Positions 55,917 through 64,000 of a stretch of DNA of 64,000 nt are shown piece by piece. The notes beneath the pieces were generated by a model. That model saw nothing but the letters and a program-made list of their open reading frames with translations. It was not told the origin of the DNA and did no database searches. Made by a program: the position numbers and the translations under genes. Positions within the stretch are counted from its first letter, which is position 1. Each line of letters begins with the position of its first letter. This stretch comes from Caballeronia sp. SBC1 (GTDB lineage Bacteria; Pseudomonadota; Gammaproteobacteria; Burkholderiales; Burkholderiaceae). The stretch lies in NCBI RefSeq assembly GCF_011493005.1, contig NZ_CP049159.1:310001-374000 (forward strand). The letters are read 5' to 3'.

Positions 55917-56050
55917 TTGAGAGCACCCCGAGTAACCGAGGCCGACTTGGTAGTACTCGTTGGCACCCGTACCAACCAGAACGGCACGGACACCTATGGG
56001 CTCTATCCGCGAACAGCTCGCTATATCCACATTGACATCGACGCCTCTGT
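55917..56050 (+). pseudogene. Fragment of a TPP-dependent enzyme (central domain)
   Basis: VTEADLVVLVGTRTNQNGTDTYGLYPRTARYIHIDIDAS is the middle of the cofactor-fold domain of acetolactate-synthase or oxalyl-CoA-decarboxylase-like proteins. It is cut off on both sides by unrelated sequence. It does not match the intact TPP enzyme at 17 kb and so is the remnant of a different gene. Confidence 0.65.
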
Positions 56051-56202
56051 CAAGTTGACGGGGGTAGACTGCCTGAGTGGCTCAAGCATAGTTATCATCC
56101 GATGTTGGCGCGGACAATCGTGAAGTGAGCTCGCGGGGTTCGGCACGGCAGTGTGCTGGAGGGTGCGCGAATTTGCCGACGCGCATTCCAGCAGCCGAAA
56201 CG

Positions 56203-58974
56203 CTAGCGCGCCATCGCCGGTGCGGTGTCTTCGGCCACTGGTGCGGTCATTGATGCGGCATCAGGCGCCACATGAGACAGCTTCATCATGCGCGGCTGAA
56301 GCAGCAACGCGACGAGCCCGCTCCAGCCGGTCTGATGCGAAGCACCAACGCCGCGTCCGTTGTCGCCATGAAAGTACTCATGGAACAGGACGAGATACTG
56401 CGAACGCGGGTCGGCCTGGAGCAGCGGATAGGCCGCCATGACGGGGCGCACGCCGTATGCATCTTTGAGAAAGAGCGTGGTGACGCGCCGTGCCAGATCG
56501 TCAGCAATCTCACTTAGCGAAAAGCTGTTGCCCGATCCCGTCGGATATTCGACGCGAAACTCATCGCCGTAGTATCGATAGAACTCGTACAGCGACTCGA
56601 TCAGCAAGTAGTTGACCGGCATCCAGACCGGCCCGCGCCAGTTCGAATTGCCGCCGAACGCGCGCGAGTCCGATTCGGCCGGTTCGTATTTGATGCAGAA
56701 GTCCACGCCGTCATGGTCGAAGAGGTACGGTGCATCGCGATGCACACGGGACAGCGCCCGCAAGCCGTGCTCGGAGAGAAACTCGTTTTCATCGAGCGCG
56801 CGTTGCAGCAGTGCTTTCATCCGGTGTCCGCGCAACATCGACAGCAACGTGGTGTTGCCCTTGCCGGGTTCGGTCCAGCGCGACACCAGCTTTGCCAGAT
56901 TCGGCCGATGCTCAAGGAACCAGGCCAGCCGTTCGCGCAATCCCGGAAGATGACCGTACACCCGCTCCTCGAGCACGTGAACGGCGAAGAGCGGAATCAG
57001 CCCGACGATCGAACGAATGCGCATGGGCACACGGGTGCCGTCCGGAAGGTGCAATACGTCGTAGAAAAATTCGTCCTGTTCTTCCCATAACCCTGTGTTG
57101 CAGCCTTCGCTGCAACTGACCGCTTCCGCGATATACAGAAAGTGCTCAAAGAACTTCACCGCGATTTCTACGTACGCGTTGTTCGTCATCGCCAGTTCGA
57201 GCCCGATCTGCATGAGGTCGAGCGCGTAGGAGGCCATCCATGCCGTGCCATCGGCCTGATCGATGCGGCCACCGGTCGGCAGCGGCGAAGACCGGTCGAA
57301 GATGCCAACGTTGTCGAGCCCGAGAAAACCACCCTGAAAAATGTTGCGATCGTCGGCGTCCTTGCGGTTGACCCACCACGAGAAATTAAGCAGTAGTTTG
57401 TGGAACATGACTTCGAGAAACTCGTGATCGCCAACGCCGGTCACCTCGCGGTCGAGTTCGTACACACGCCACGTTGCCCACGCATGAACCGGCGGATTCG
57501 CATCGCCGAATGCCCACTCGTACGCGGGCAATTGCCCGTTCGGATGCATGTAGCGTTCCTTCACGAGCAGCAGCAACTGCTTCTTCGCGAAGTCGGGATC
57601 GATCATGGCAAACGCGGCCGCATGAAATGCGAGGTCCCACGACGCGTACCATGGGTACTCCCACTTGTCAGGCATCGACACGATGTCGCCATTGCACATG
57701 TGCCGCCAGTCCGCGTTGCGGCCGCGCCTGCGTGCTCTCGGTGGCTTCGGTTGGCCAGGGTCGCCGTCGTGCCAGCGTGTCACATCAAATTGGTAGTACT
57801 GCTTACTCCATAGCATGCCGGCGAGCGCCTGACGCTGCACGAGCCTTGCATCAGCGTCGGCGATGTCGTGCTGAAGCGCCGCATAGAATTCGTCGGCCTC
57901 CGCCAGCCGGCGCGCAAAGAGCGCTTCCATGTCGATCAGCGCGGCGTCCAGAGCCACAGTTGAGGAAGTTTCCGGACGCCAGCGCAAATACAGCACCGAG
58001 CGCTCATGAGGCGCGAGCTCCAGGCAGGTATGCGCGGCGGCGCGGGTGCCCCCGTCGCGCCGGATTGCGTGCTCGTCGCCGTCGATGAGGTAGTCGTTGA
58101 AGCCGTCCTTGAATGGCCCCGGACCCGCTCCTTCGAAGCCAAAAATGCGGCGCATATTCGTTTCGTTTTCGCAGAAGAGCCACTCGATCGGCTGCTGCGC
58201 CGACGCCGTCACGATCATTGTTCTGAGCGCGGGAGCGTGTGCGGGGTTATGTGCAATGACGCGTGCGCCTTCCCGTGCATTCGGCTCCAGCTTGAGCGAC
58301 GGCTTGCCGGGCTTGCCCGACCACGCCCATCTGTTGCGCGCCCAGAATTGCGGCAACACATGAAGCGCCGCGCGTTGATCCGCGCGGTTTTCGACGGTAA
58401 CGCGCATCACGATATCGTCGGGTGTGTGCTTCGCATACTCGACGCAGACGTCGAAGTAGCGGTCATCGTCGAACACGCCGGTATCGAGGATTTCATATTC
58501 GGGTTGATCGGCGCCGCGCCGCAGATTTTCGTCGATCAGATCCTGGTACGGGTATGCGTCGTGAGGATACTTGTACAGCATCTTCATGTACGAATGCGTC
58601 GGCGTGCCGTCAAGATAGAAGTAGAGCTCCTTTACGTCCTCGCCGTGATTGCCTTGCTCATTCGTTAACCCGAAAAGCCGTTCCTTGAGGATCGGATCGT
58701 GTCCGTTCCAGAGCGCGAGCGATACGCACCAGTCGAGCGGGTCGTTGCCGAATCCGGCAATGCCGTCCTCACCCCAGCGGTACATGCGGCTGCGCGCATG
58801 ATCGTGTGGAAAATAGTCCCATGCAGTGCCGTGTTCGCTGTAGTCCTCGCGAACAGTGCCCCATTGCCGCTCGCTCAAATAAGGTCCCCAGCGGCGCCAT
58901 TGATCGAGTTCCGGACCGTGAAGCCGGGCACCTTCCCTCGACTGGAGAAGATTGATTGCGCGTAGCGGTGGCAT
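56203..58974 (-). CDS. GH63-like (MGH1-type) glucosidase
   Basis: 923 residues. An N-terminal beta-sandwich (QWRRWGPYLSERQWGTVREDYSEHGTAWDYFPHDHARSRMYRWGEDGIAGFGND) precedes an (alpha/alpha)6 barrel with MCNGDIVSMPDKWEYPWYASWDLAFHAAAFAMIDPDFAKKQL, QLPAYEWAFGDANPPVHAWA and FGGNSNWRGPVWMPVNYLLIESL. These are the marks of GH63-type mannosylglycerate hydrolase or alpha-glucosidase proteins. The start MPPLRAINLL is fixed by GGGAGG; the longer frame from 59052 is rejected. It is a single gene, unlinked to the flanking catabolic operons, and has no signal peptide. Confidence 0.9.
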   Translation of the reverse strand: MPPLRAINLLQSREGARLHGPELDQWRRWGPYLSERQWGTVREDYSEHGTAWDYFPHDHARSRMYRWGEDGIAGFGNDPLDWCVSLALWNGHDPILKERLFGLTNEQGNHGEDVKELYFYLDGTPTHSYMKMLYKYPHDAYPYQDLIDENLRRGADQPEYEILDTGVFDDDRYFDVCVEYAKHTPDDIVMRVTVENRADQRAALHVLPQFWARNRWAWSGKPGKPSLKLEPNAREGARVIAHNPAHAPALRTMIVTASAQQPIEWLFCENETNMRRIFGFEGAGPGPFKDGFNDYLIDGDEHAIRRDGGTRAAAHTCLELAPHERSVLYLRWRPETSSTVALDAALIDMEALFARRLAEADEFYAALQHDIADADARLVQRQALAGMLWSKQYYQFDVTRWHDGDPGQPKPPRARRRGRNADWRHMCNGDIVSMPDKWEYPWYASWDLAFHAAAFAMIDPDFAKKQLLLLVKERYMHPNGQLPAYEWAFGDANPPVHAWATWRVYELDREVTGVGDHEFLEVMFHKLLLNFSWWVNRKDADDRNIFQGGFLGLDNVGIFDRSSPLPTGGRIDQADGTAWMASYALDLMQIGLELAMTNNAYVEIAVKFFEHFLYIAEAVSCSEGCNTGLWEEQDEFFYDVLHLPDGTRVPMRIRSIVGLIPLFAVHVLEERVYGHLPGLRERLAWFLEHRPNLAKLVSRWTEPGKGNTTLLSMLRGHRMKALLQRALDENEFLSEHGLRALSRVHRDAPYLFDHDGVDFCIKYEPAESDSRAFGGNSNWRGPVWMPVNYLLIESLYEFYRYYGDEFRVEYPTGSGNSFSLSEIADDLARRVTTLFLKDAYGVRPVMAAYPLLQADPRSQYLVLFHEYFHGDNGRGVGASHQTGWSGLVALLLQPRMMKLSHVAPDAASMTAPVAEDTAPAMAR

Positions 58975-59124
58975 GGAACCTCCCGATTGCGTGTTGAAAC
59001 TCGAGGCGATTATTGATCGAGGAATTCTGGTCCGGCTCCTTCGCAACCACACCTTGCGTGATGGCCCGCTGTAGAAGAGTACCGCGCCAGCGCAACCTGT
59101 TCAACGGGGCTGGCAGCCATTCCC

Positions 59125-59286
59125 CTATGCCGGCTGTGGCGACAAGCATAAGCCGCCAGTTCGAGCGCGATGGTGCGCAGGCTGCGACAACGCCAGCCGC
59201 TGCCCCGCACGCGTCAGGCTGCGCTCCTCAATGATCGCGTTGAAAACGCGCGGCAAGTTGAGGTCGACGTGGTCGATGGAGGTCAT
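59125..59286 (-). pseudogene. Truncated LysR-type regulator
   Basis: MTSIDHVDLNLPRVFNAIIEERSLTRAGQRLALSQPA is the exact N-terminal HTH start of many LysR regulators, which would continue VSHALARLR. After SQPA the sequence becomes unrelated and stops at 59125. Only the first 37 or so residues remain. It is divergent from the Rieske dioxygenase gene 120 bases away, the place where the operon's own regulator would be expected. Confidence 0.75.
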
Positions 59287-59405
59287 GATATTTGCCGCAT
59301 TGATGGGCCTACCAATTTTAGATGAATTTGACCTATAAGCACCATCGGCCGACACTTCAATCCATAGCTAGCGTCACGGCCCTCCCCACTTTACTCAGGT
59401 GATCG

Positions 59406-60698
59406 ATGAGCGATATCAATCCCACGGCCTCTCAGGTCATGGATACAAGCGCGCTCTACAAACGCGCGCAAACCGACCGCGTTTCGCCTTCGCTTTATAA
59501 CGATCCGGCGATCTTCGAAGCCGAACTCGAACGCATCTTCTACAAGACGTGGATCTGGGTTGCGCATGAAAGCGAACTGCCGAAGCCGGGCGACTTTCGT
59601 ACCACGACCATCGGGCGCCAACCGGTGATCGTGGTCCGCAACAAGAGCGGTGAAATCAATGTGCTCGAAAACCGCTGCCGCCATCGGGGCGCGACCGTCT
59701 GCGAGCAGCACAAAGGCAACGCGCGCGGCTTTACCTGCCCGTATCACAGCTGGACCTACGGACTCGACGGTGCACTGCGCGCATTGCCTTATGGCGATGG
59801 CTACGAGGGTATCGTCGACAAGACCGAACTGCCGCTGAAGAGCCTGCGTGTCGGCATCTATCACGGACTGATTTTCGCGAGCTTCGATCAGTCGATCGAA
59901 CCGCTGGAGGACTTCCTGGGCGGGGCGAAACCGTGGATCGACCTGTTCATGAAACAAGGCGCGGGATTCCCGGTCAAGGCGAATGGCGAACACAAGTTCA
60001 AGTTCAAGGGCAACTGGAAGATACAGTTGGAAAACACGACCGACCTGTATCACTTCCCCATCGTCCACAAGTCGTGGATGAAGACCATCGACGACGAAAC
60101 CGCTGCTGCGATCACCAGCTTCATGACCAGCGACAAAGCATTTTGCCGCTCGCTCGGCAACGGCCATAGTCTCGCCGTCCTGGTTCCCGAGATTGTCGAC
60201 CTGGATGAAGACAACGGTGCACCGATCCCGACACGCTACGAGGCGCTGGCAGAGTCCTTGGCGAAGGACTATCCGCCCCATCAAGTAAGACGAATCGTTC
60301 GCTCGCTGATGGGCGTTGGCTTCAACCTGAACCTGTTTCCGAACCTGGCGTTGTCGATGGCATTTTTTCGCGTCCTGCGGCCGATCTCGGCGGAGGAGAC
60401 CGAGATCCGTCATGTGGCGCTCGGCATGGACGGCGGCCCCGAGGAAGCAAACCGCGCCCGCTTGCGTGTGCATGAACATTTCCAGGGCCCGTTTGGTTTT
60501 GGCAGCCCCGACGACGCCGAAGCGTGGGAGCGCGTGCAGCGCGGCTCGCATGCGGGACCCGACGTACCCATCCTCGTCAATCGCGGATTGAACCGCGAAA
60601 CCACGGCGGCGAACGGCGAGAAAACGGCGCACGCCACCGACGAAACCGGCATGCGCGCCGCGTACGCAAAATGGCGCGAGCTGATGGAGCAGCAATAA
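59406..60698 (+). CDS. Aromatic ring-hydroxylating dioxygenase, alpha subunit
   Basis: 430 residues. The Rieske 2Fe-2S motif is CRHRGATVCEQHKGNARGFTCPYH near residues 90-115. The mononuclear iron site follows the family pattern N-x2-D-x2-H-x4-H in ENTTDLYHFPIVHKSW near residue 220. It adds both oxygen atoms to an aromatic ring using electrons from a reductase and ferredoxin, which are not in this operon but are encoded at 45.5 and 50 kb. The ribosome binding site is CAGGTG. It is the first gene of a six-gene plus-strand operon. Confidence 0.95.
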   Translation: MSDINPTASQVMDTSALYKRAQTDRVSPSLYNDPAIFEAELERIFYKTWIWVAHESELPKPGDFRTTTIGRQPVIVVRNKSGEINVLENRCRHRGATVCEQHKGNARGFTCPYHSWTYGLDGALRALPYGDGYEGIVDKTELPLKSLRVGIYHGLIFASFDQSIEPLEDFLGGAKPWIDLFMKQGAGFPVKANGEHKFKFKGNWKIQLENTTDLYHFPIVHKSWMKTIDDETAAAITSFMTSDKAFCRSLGNGHSLAVLVPEIVDLDEDNGAPIPTRYEALAESLAKDYPPHQVRRIVRSLMGVGFNLNLFPNLALSMAFFRVLRPISAEETEIRHVALGMDGGPEEANRARLRVHEHFQGPFGFGSPDDAEAWERVQRGSHAGPDVPILVNRGLNRETTAANGEKTAHATDETGMRAAYAKWRELMEQQ

Positions 60699-60699
60699 C

Positions 60700-61197
60700 A
60701 TGGACAATACCAACGCCCTCCTCATGCAACCAGCGTTCGCGAATGCCGTGCAGTTCATCTGGCGTGAAGCCGAGATTCTGGACCGGAAGGATTATCGTGC
60801 ATGGCTGGATCTGTGGTCGCCCGACGGGTTTTACGTGGTGCCCATCGACCCGCTTGCGACCGACTTCGCGGCCACGCTGAACTACGCCTACGACGATGAC
60901 ACCATGCGCGCATTGCGCGTGCAGCGGCTGAGTTCGGGCTACTCGCCGTCCGTCACGGACGCCGCCCGCACGGTACGCACTGTGTCGCGCTTCACGATGT
61001 CGAGTGACTCGCCGGACACAGTCGACGTGCGCAGCGCTCAGGTCGTCGTCGCCTACAAGCGCGGGGTCAGCGCGCTGTTCGCGGCGGACGTGGAGCATCG
61101 CATTGATCTATCCGGCGATGAGCCGCGCATTGTGCAGAAGGTCGTGAGGCTGATCGATTCCACCGACGCACTCAACGCGATCGGGTTTTTGCTCTAG
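60700..61197 (+). CDS. Ring-hydroxylating dioxygenase, beta subunit
   Basis: 165 residues of the SnoaL/NTF2-like cone fold typical of dioxygenase small subunits: NAVQFIWREAEILDRKDYRAWLDLWSPDGFYVVPIDPLA and RIVQKVVRLIDSTDALNAIGFLL. It forms the alpha3beta3 structural core and has no catalytic residues. The start is directly after the alpha stop. Confidence 0.92.
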   Translation: MDNTNALLMQPAFANAVQFIWREAEILDRKDYRAWLDLWSPDGFYVVPIDPLATDFAATLNYAYDDDTMRALRVQRLSSGYSPSVTDAARTVRTVSRFTMSSDSPDTVDVRSAQVVVAYKRGVSALFAADVEHRIDLSGDEPRIVQKVVRLIDSTDALNAIGFLL

Positions 61198-61242
61198 CTC
61201 GCTACACTGGCGGTCCGATAAAAATTTCAGGAGAACTCCATC

Positions 61243-61608
61243 ATGGTGGACAACGTATCGTTGCCTCTGCGCGTACTGTTTTGCTGCGGCGTGACGCAGA
61301 ATTTCTTCGACCTTCCGCGCGAGCAGATCGGCACGGTGTGGCAGGCATATGGTGTGATGTTGAAGAACATCGAAGCCATGGAAGGGGTCAAGGTCCTCGG
61401 CATCATGGACGACGACCGCGTGGTCGTGGGTCAGTCCGGCGGCGCGCCGTGGACCTTCTACATCATGGCCGACGTCGACAGCTTCGACATGGCGGCCGCC
61501 GTCTGCAACCTGTACCGGACCACTCCTGTGGGCGAATACAACCTGTGGCGCTACGGCAAGATCGAAGCTCGCATAGGCCGGGCGCTGACCGTGCCGAACC
61601 CGGCATGA
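61243..61608 (+). CDS. Hypothetical protein of the dioxygenase operon
   Basis: 121 residues, MVDNVSLPLRVLFCCGVTQNFFDLPREQIGTVWQAYGVMLKNIEAMEGVKVLGIMDDDRVVVGQSGGAPWTFYIMADVDSFDMAAAVCNLYRTTPVGEYNLWRYGKIEARIGRAL. A ferredoxin-like-fold dimeric alpha/beta barrel protein is plausible (WTFYIMADVDSF, GEYNLWRYGKIEARIGR). It overlaps the next gene as ATGA. It may bind the substrate or act as an isomerase; the family is not recognised. Confidence 0.7.
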   Translation: MVDNVSLPLRVLFCCGVTQNFFDLPREQIGTVWQAYGVMLKNIEAMEGVKVLGIMDDDRVVVGQSGGAPWTFYIMADVDSFDMAAAVCNLYRTTPVGEYNLWRYGKIEARIGRALTVPNPA

Positions 61609-62117
61609 ACGAGACCCTGGCCGATCTGACTGCCCGGCTCGCCGTGCTCGAGGCTGAGCGCGCAGTACGCCGGACCATGATGCGATACATGGCGCTTTGC
61701 GATGTGCCATCGGGCGGCCGGCCGCACGAGACACTCGCTGAGCTATTCAGCGAAGACGCCATATGGGAAGGCGTCGGTCCCCAGTACGCAGAGAAGTTCG
61801 GCGCGCTCACCGGCCGCGAAGCGATCATCGGCATGCTGGCGCGCTATCTGCCGCCTACGCTGCATTTCAGTGTGAACACGCACTTCATGGCATCGGAGAC
61901 TATCGATGTCGATGCTTTCGCAATGCATGCCGCCGGGCGCTGGATCATGTTGCAGGCATCGGGCTATGCGGCGGGCGGGGCCGAGCTGGTATCGGCGAGA
62001 CTTGATGTGGATTTCGTGCCGGCTGCCGATGGCCGGCGCTGGCTCATCAGGCATTTCCGCACGCAACGCCTGTTCGATGCGCCCTGGCAGGTCCATCCCT
62101 CCACACCCAGCCCTTAG
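61605..62117 (+). CDS. SnoaL/NTF2-like protein
   Basis: 170 residues. RLAVLEAERAVRRTMMRYMALCDVP, LAELFSEDAIWEGVGPQYAEKFGALTGREAIIGML and HFSVNTHFMASETIDVDAFAMHAAGRWIMLQ are the helix and sheet pieces of the NTF2-like cone. Such proteins act as dehydratases, isomerases or small oxygenase subunits. It is coupled to the gene before it and ends 13 bases before the amidase. Confidence 0.8.
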   Translation: MNETLADLTARLAVLEAERAVRRTMMRYMALCDVPSGGRPHETLAELFSEDAIWEGVGPQYAEKFGALTGREAIIGMLARYLPPTLHFSVNTHFMASETIDVDAFAMHAAGRWIMLQASGYAAGGAELVSARLDVDFVPAADGRRWLIRHFRTQRLFDAPWQVHPSTPSP

Positions 62118-62130
62118 GGTCGCTTAGGCA

Positions 62131-63285
62131 ATGAACGAATTCATCAGCGAATTTATGCTTGGCGACGCCGACGGGCCGAGCATTGCGCTCAAGGACACCA
62201 TCGACGTCGCGGGGTATCCGACTACGGCGGCGAGCCGCGCGTTGTTGGACGCGCCTCCGGCGCAGAGTCACGCTGAAGTGGTGGACCGCTTGCTCGTGCA
62301 GGGTTGGCGCGTGGTCGGCAAAACCAACATGCACGAACTGGCGTTCGGCATGACCGGCATCAACGACTTCACCGGCACGCCCGAGAATCCGCAGGACGAA
62401 ACGCGTATTCCGGGCGGTTCGTCAAGCGGCTCGGCTGCAGCGGTCGGGTTGCATCTGTCGTGCGCGGCGCTGGGCACCGACACAGGCGGCTCGGTGCGTG
62501 GTCCCGCTGCCTGCTGCGGCGTGATCGGCATGAAGCCGACGTTCGGGCGCGTGTCGCGACGCGGCGTGGCGCCGGCACAAAGCACGCTCGATTGCGTCGG
62601 ACCGTTTGCGCGCGAGATGCTGACATTGATCGATGTGATGGCGGCTATCGCGCCCGGCTTTAATGAACACGTGGCGAACACGGTGCCGCCGTCATCGATC
62701 AGGATCGGCATAGTGTCCGCCGATGCAACCCGTGAAATCAACGACGCCGTGGCGAACGCTCCGTCGCTCGCGGGCTTCACATCGCAGGGCATCGAGTTGC
62801 TCAACCTGCGCGCCGCGTTCGATGCGGGCCTGACCGTGATCAACGCCGAAACGTGGGCCGCGTTCGGGCATCTGCTCAATACGGGCAAGCTCGGTGCAGA
62901 TCTGGATGCACGCTTGCGGATGGCGTCGAAGACGACAGAGGCTGATCTTGCCGTTGCTGAATCGGTGCGCGCCCGCTTTACCGCGGAGGTCGATCATGCA
63001 TTGCAGAACGTCGATGTCATCGTGCTGCCGACACTCCCCGCACTACCGATTACACTGGAGGCGGCGAGAAACGGTACGCCGGTGATCGCCATGTCGTCGT
63101 TGATCCGGCCATTTAATCTCAGCGGTCATCCAGCGCTCAGCCTGCCCTTGCCGATTGCCGGTTCGCCCCTGCGAGCAGGTTTGCAGATCGTCGGACGCAA
63201 GGGTGAGGACGAACTCGTTTGCGCTCTCGCCGCGCGTTTTGAAGCTTGTTTTGAAGCTTATTCTGAAGGTATGTTCGTTCAATGA
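62131..63285 (+). CDS. Amidase-signature family hydrolase
   Basis: 384 residues with the complete Ser-cisSer-Lys triad: Lys in SIALKDTIDVAG, cis-Ser in PGGSSSGSAAAVG and nucleophile Ser in GTDTGGSVRGPAACCGVIGMKPT. It is a short member, 380 rather than 450-500 residues. It hydrolyses an amide in the cytoplasm. In a dioxygenase operon it likely removes an amide or carbamoyl group from the aromatic substrate or a ring-cleavage product. It overlaps the SDR start by ATGA. Confidence 0.93.
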   Translation: MNEFISEFMLGDADGPSIALKDTIDVAGYPTTAASRALLDAPPAQSHAEVVDRLLVQGWRVVGKTNMHELAFGMTGINDFTGTPENPQDETRIPGGSSSGSAAAVGLHLSCAALGTDTGGSVRGPAACCGVIGMKPTFGRVSRRGVAPAQSTLDCVGPFAREMLTLIDVMAAIAPGFNEHVANTVPPSSIRIGIVSADATREINDAVANAPSLAGFTSQGIELLNLRAAFDAGLTVINAETWAAFGHLLNTGKLGADLDARLRMASKTTEADLAVAESVRARFTAEVDHALQNVDVIVLPTLPALPITLEAARNGTPVIAMSSLIRPFNLSGHPALSLPLPIAGSPLRAGLQIVGRKGEDELVCALAARFEACFEAYSEGMFVQ

Positions 63286-64000
63286 TCGAAAACAGCATGA
63301 CGGACAGGGTAGTCCTGGTAACAGGTGCGGCGCGAGGTCTGGGCGCAGTCATTGCGCGGCGCTTTCACGCATCGGGATATCGCGTGGCGATCGGCGATAT
63401 TGCGTTCAACGCCGCGCAAGAACTGGCGAGCGAACTCAGCGCCGATCATTCAAGCGCGTTTGCGTTGAACCTCGACGTGACATCGAAGGACGATTTCAGC
63501 GCCGCGCGCGATGCGATCCTGAACAAGTGGCAACGCATTGACGCGTTGGTCAACAACGCGGGCGCCTCGAAGGTCGTGCCGGTAATGGAAATCACCGAGG
63601 AGCAATTCGATCACGTCATCAACGTGAATCTGCGCAGCGTGTTATTCGGCTGCCAGGTTTTCGGCCAGCATTTCGCCGATGCAGGCGGCGGGCGCATCGT
63701 TAATATCGCATCGCTCGCGGGGCAGAATGGCGGCTCTGCAACGGGCGCGCACTACGCGGCATCGAAGGGTGGCGTCATTACGCTCACCAAGGTCTTTGCG
63801 CGTGACCTCGCCTCGCGCGGCGTCACGGTCAACGCCATTTCGCCCGGCCCGATGGACTTGCCCATCGTTCATGAAAGCGTGCCCGCCGAGAAGTTGAACG
63901 CGGTCATTGCGAGCATTCCAGGCGGACGTCTTGGCTCGGCCGATTACGTCGCCGATGTGGCCGTCACGCTCGCCGCAGAGAATGCCTACTTTGCGAACGG
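63282..64000 (+). CDS. SDR-family oxidoreductase (runs off the window)
   Basis: At least 239 residues. NAD(P)-binding VVLVTGAARGLGAVIARRF, the NNAG motif in DALVNNAGASKV, active-site Ser in IVNIASLAGQ and Y-x3-K in YAASKGGVITL; the SPGP turn follows. The stop lies beyond position 64000. ATG 63282 overlaps the amidase stop; ATG 63297 is an alternative. In dioxygenase operons such an enzyme rearomatises the cis-dihydrodiol to a catechol, which suits its place here. Confidence 0.92.
   Translation, partial: MIENSMTDRVVLVTGAARGLGAVIARRFHASGYRVAIGDIAFNAAQELASELSADHSSAFALNLDVTSKDDFSAARDAILNKWQRIDALVNNAGASKVVPVMEITEEQFDHVINVNLRSVLFGCQVFGQHFADAGGGRIVNIASLAGQNGGSATGAHYAASKGGVITLTKVFARDLASRGVTVNAISPGPMDLPIVHESVPAEKLNAVIASIPGGRLGSADYVADVAVTLAAENAYFAN

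Larger units (their letters stand above)
55456..56202. other. Gap holding a TPP-enzyme fragment
   Basis: Contains the GTATAC site (55506-55524) near the permease and the fragment at 55917-56050; otherwise no supported gene. Confidence 0.45.

Noticed and set aside
1..64000. tRNA or rRNA genes
   Set aside because: None recognised by reading both strands for conserved arms or rRNA segments.

Overview
The window looks like part of a high-GC Burkholderiaceae genome (Paraburkholderia, Burkholderia or Caballeronia type). The reasons are the base composition of the core genes, the Burkholderia-style trimeric porin, the FCD-GntR, DUF2934 and DUF1840 proteins, and the style of the ring-hydroxylating dioxygenase. 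This is judged by reading only; no database search was run.

Layout. 1-4.9 kb: sparse DNA with an SMP-30 lactonase, a DUF2934 protein, and a small conserved gene at 2.7 kb with a frameshifted paralogue at 0.4 kb. 4.9-20.6 kb: a long minus-strand run. It encodes a SDR, a TPP-dependent decarboxylase/oxidase preceded by a sigma-54 promoter with two upstream palindromes, an enolase-superfamily dehydratase, a membrane protein, a two-subunit FAD (GMC) dehydrogenase, a GH15 glucosidase, a caa3-like heme-copper oxidase (II, I, III, extra membrane subunit) and a triheme cytochrome c. Together these suggest periplasmic sugar/aldonate oxidation coupled to a terminal oxidase. 22-27 kb: flavohemoglobin, DUF1840, small membrane proteins and a truncated chemoreceptor, with a recurring TCAC-N3-GTGA palindrome in the gaps.

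27-43 kb is mobile and decayed DNA. A Tn7-like transposition module is present: a tnsA-tnsB fusion, a tnsC/tniB ATPase and two tniQ genes, with no cas genes. Left of it are two related tniQ/XRE-regulator modules that have decayed in complementary ways: one keeps the regulator and has lost tniQ, the other keeps tniQ and has lost the regulator. To the right are an IS4-family relic and two different ISNCY-type insertion sequences side by side.

42.9-56 kb is a catabolic island. Minus strand: MFS exporter, ornithine-cyclodeaminase-like enzyme, 2Fe-2S/FAD reductase, GlcG/HbpS-like protein, aldehyde dehydrogenase and a heme-oxygenase-fold di-iron (TenA/CADD-like) enzyme. Plus strand: two 2Fe-2S ferredoxins, an unknown protein, an alpha/beta hydrolase and a FCD-GntR regulator. 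A porin and a carboxylate-type permease follow. Copies of a GTATAC-centred motif sit in the intergenic gaps, so this is probably one regulon for uptake and oxidative breakdown of an unidentified compound. 56-64 kb: a GH63-like glucosidase, a truncated LysR gene, and a Rieske dioxygenase operon (alpha, beta, unknown, SnoaL-like, amidase, SDR) that runs off the window.
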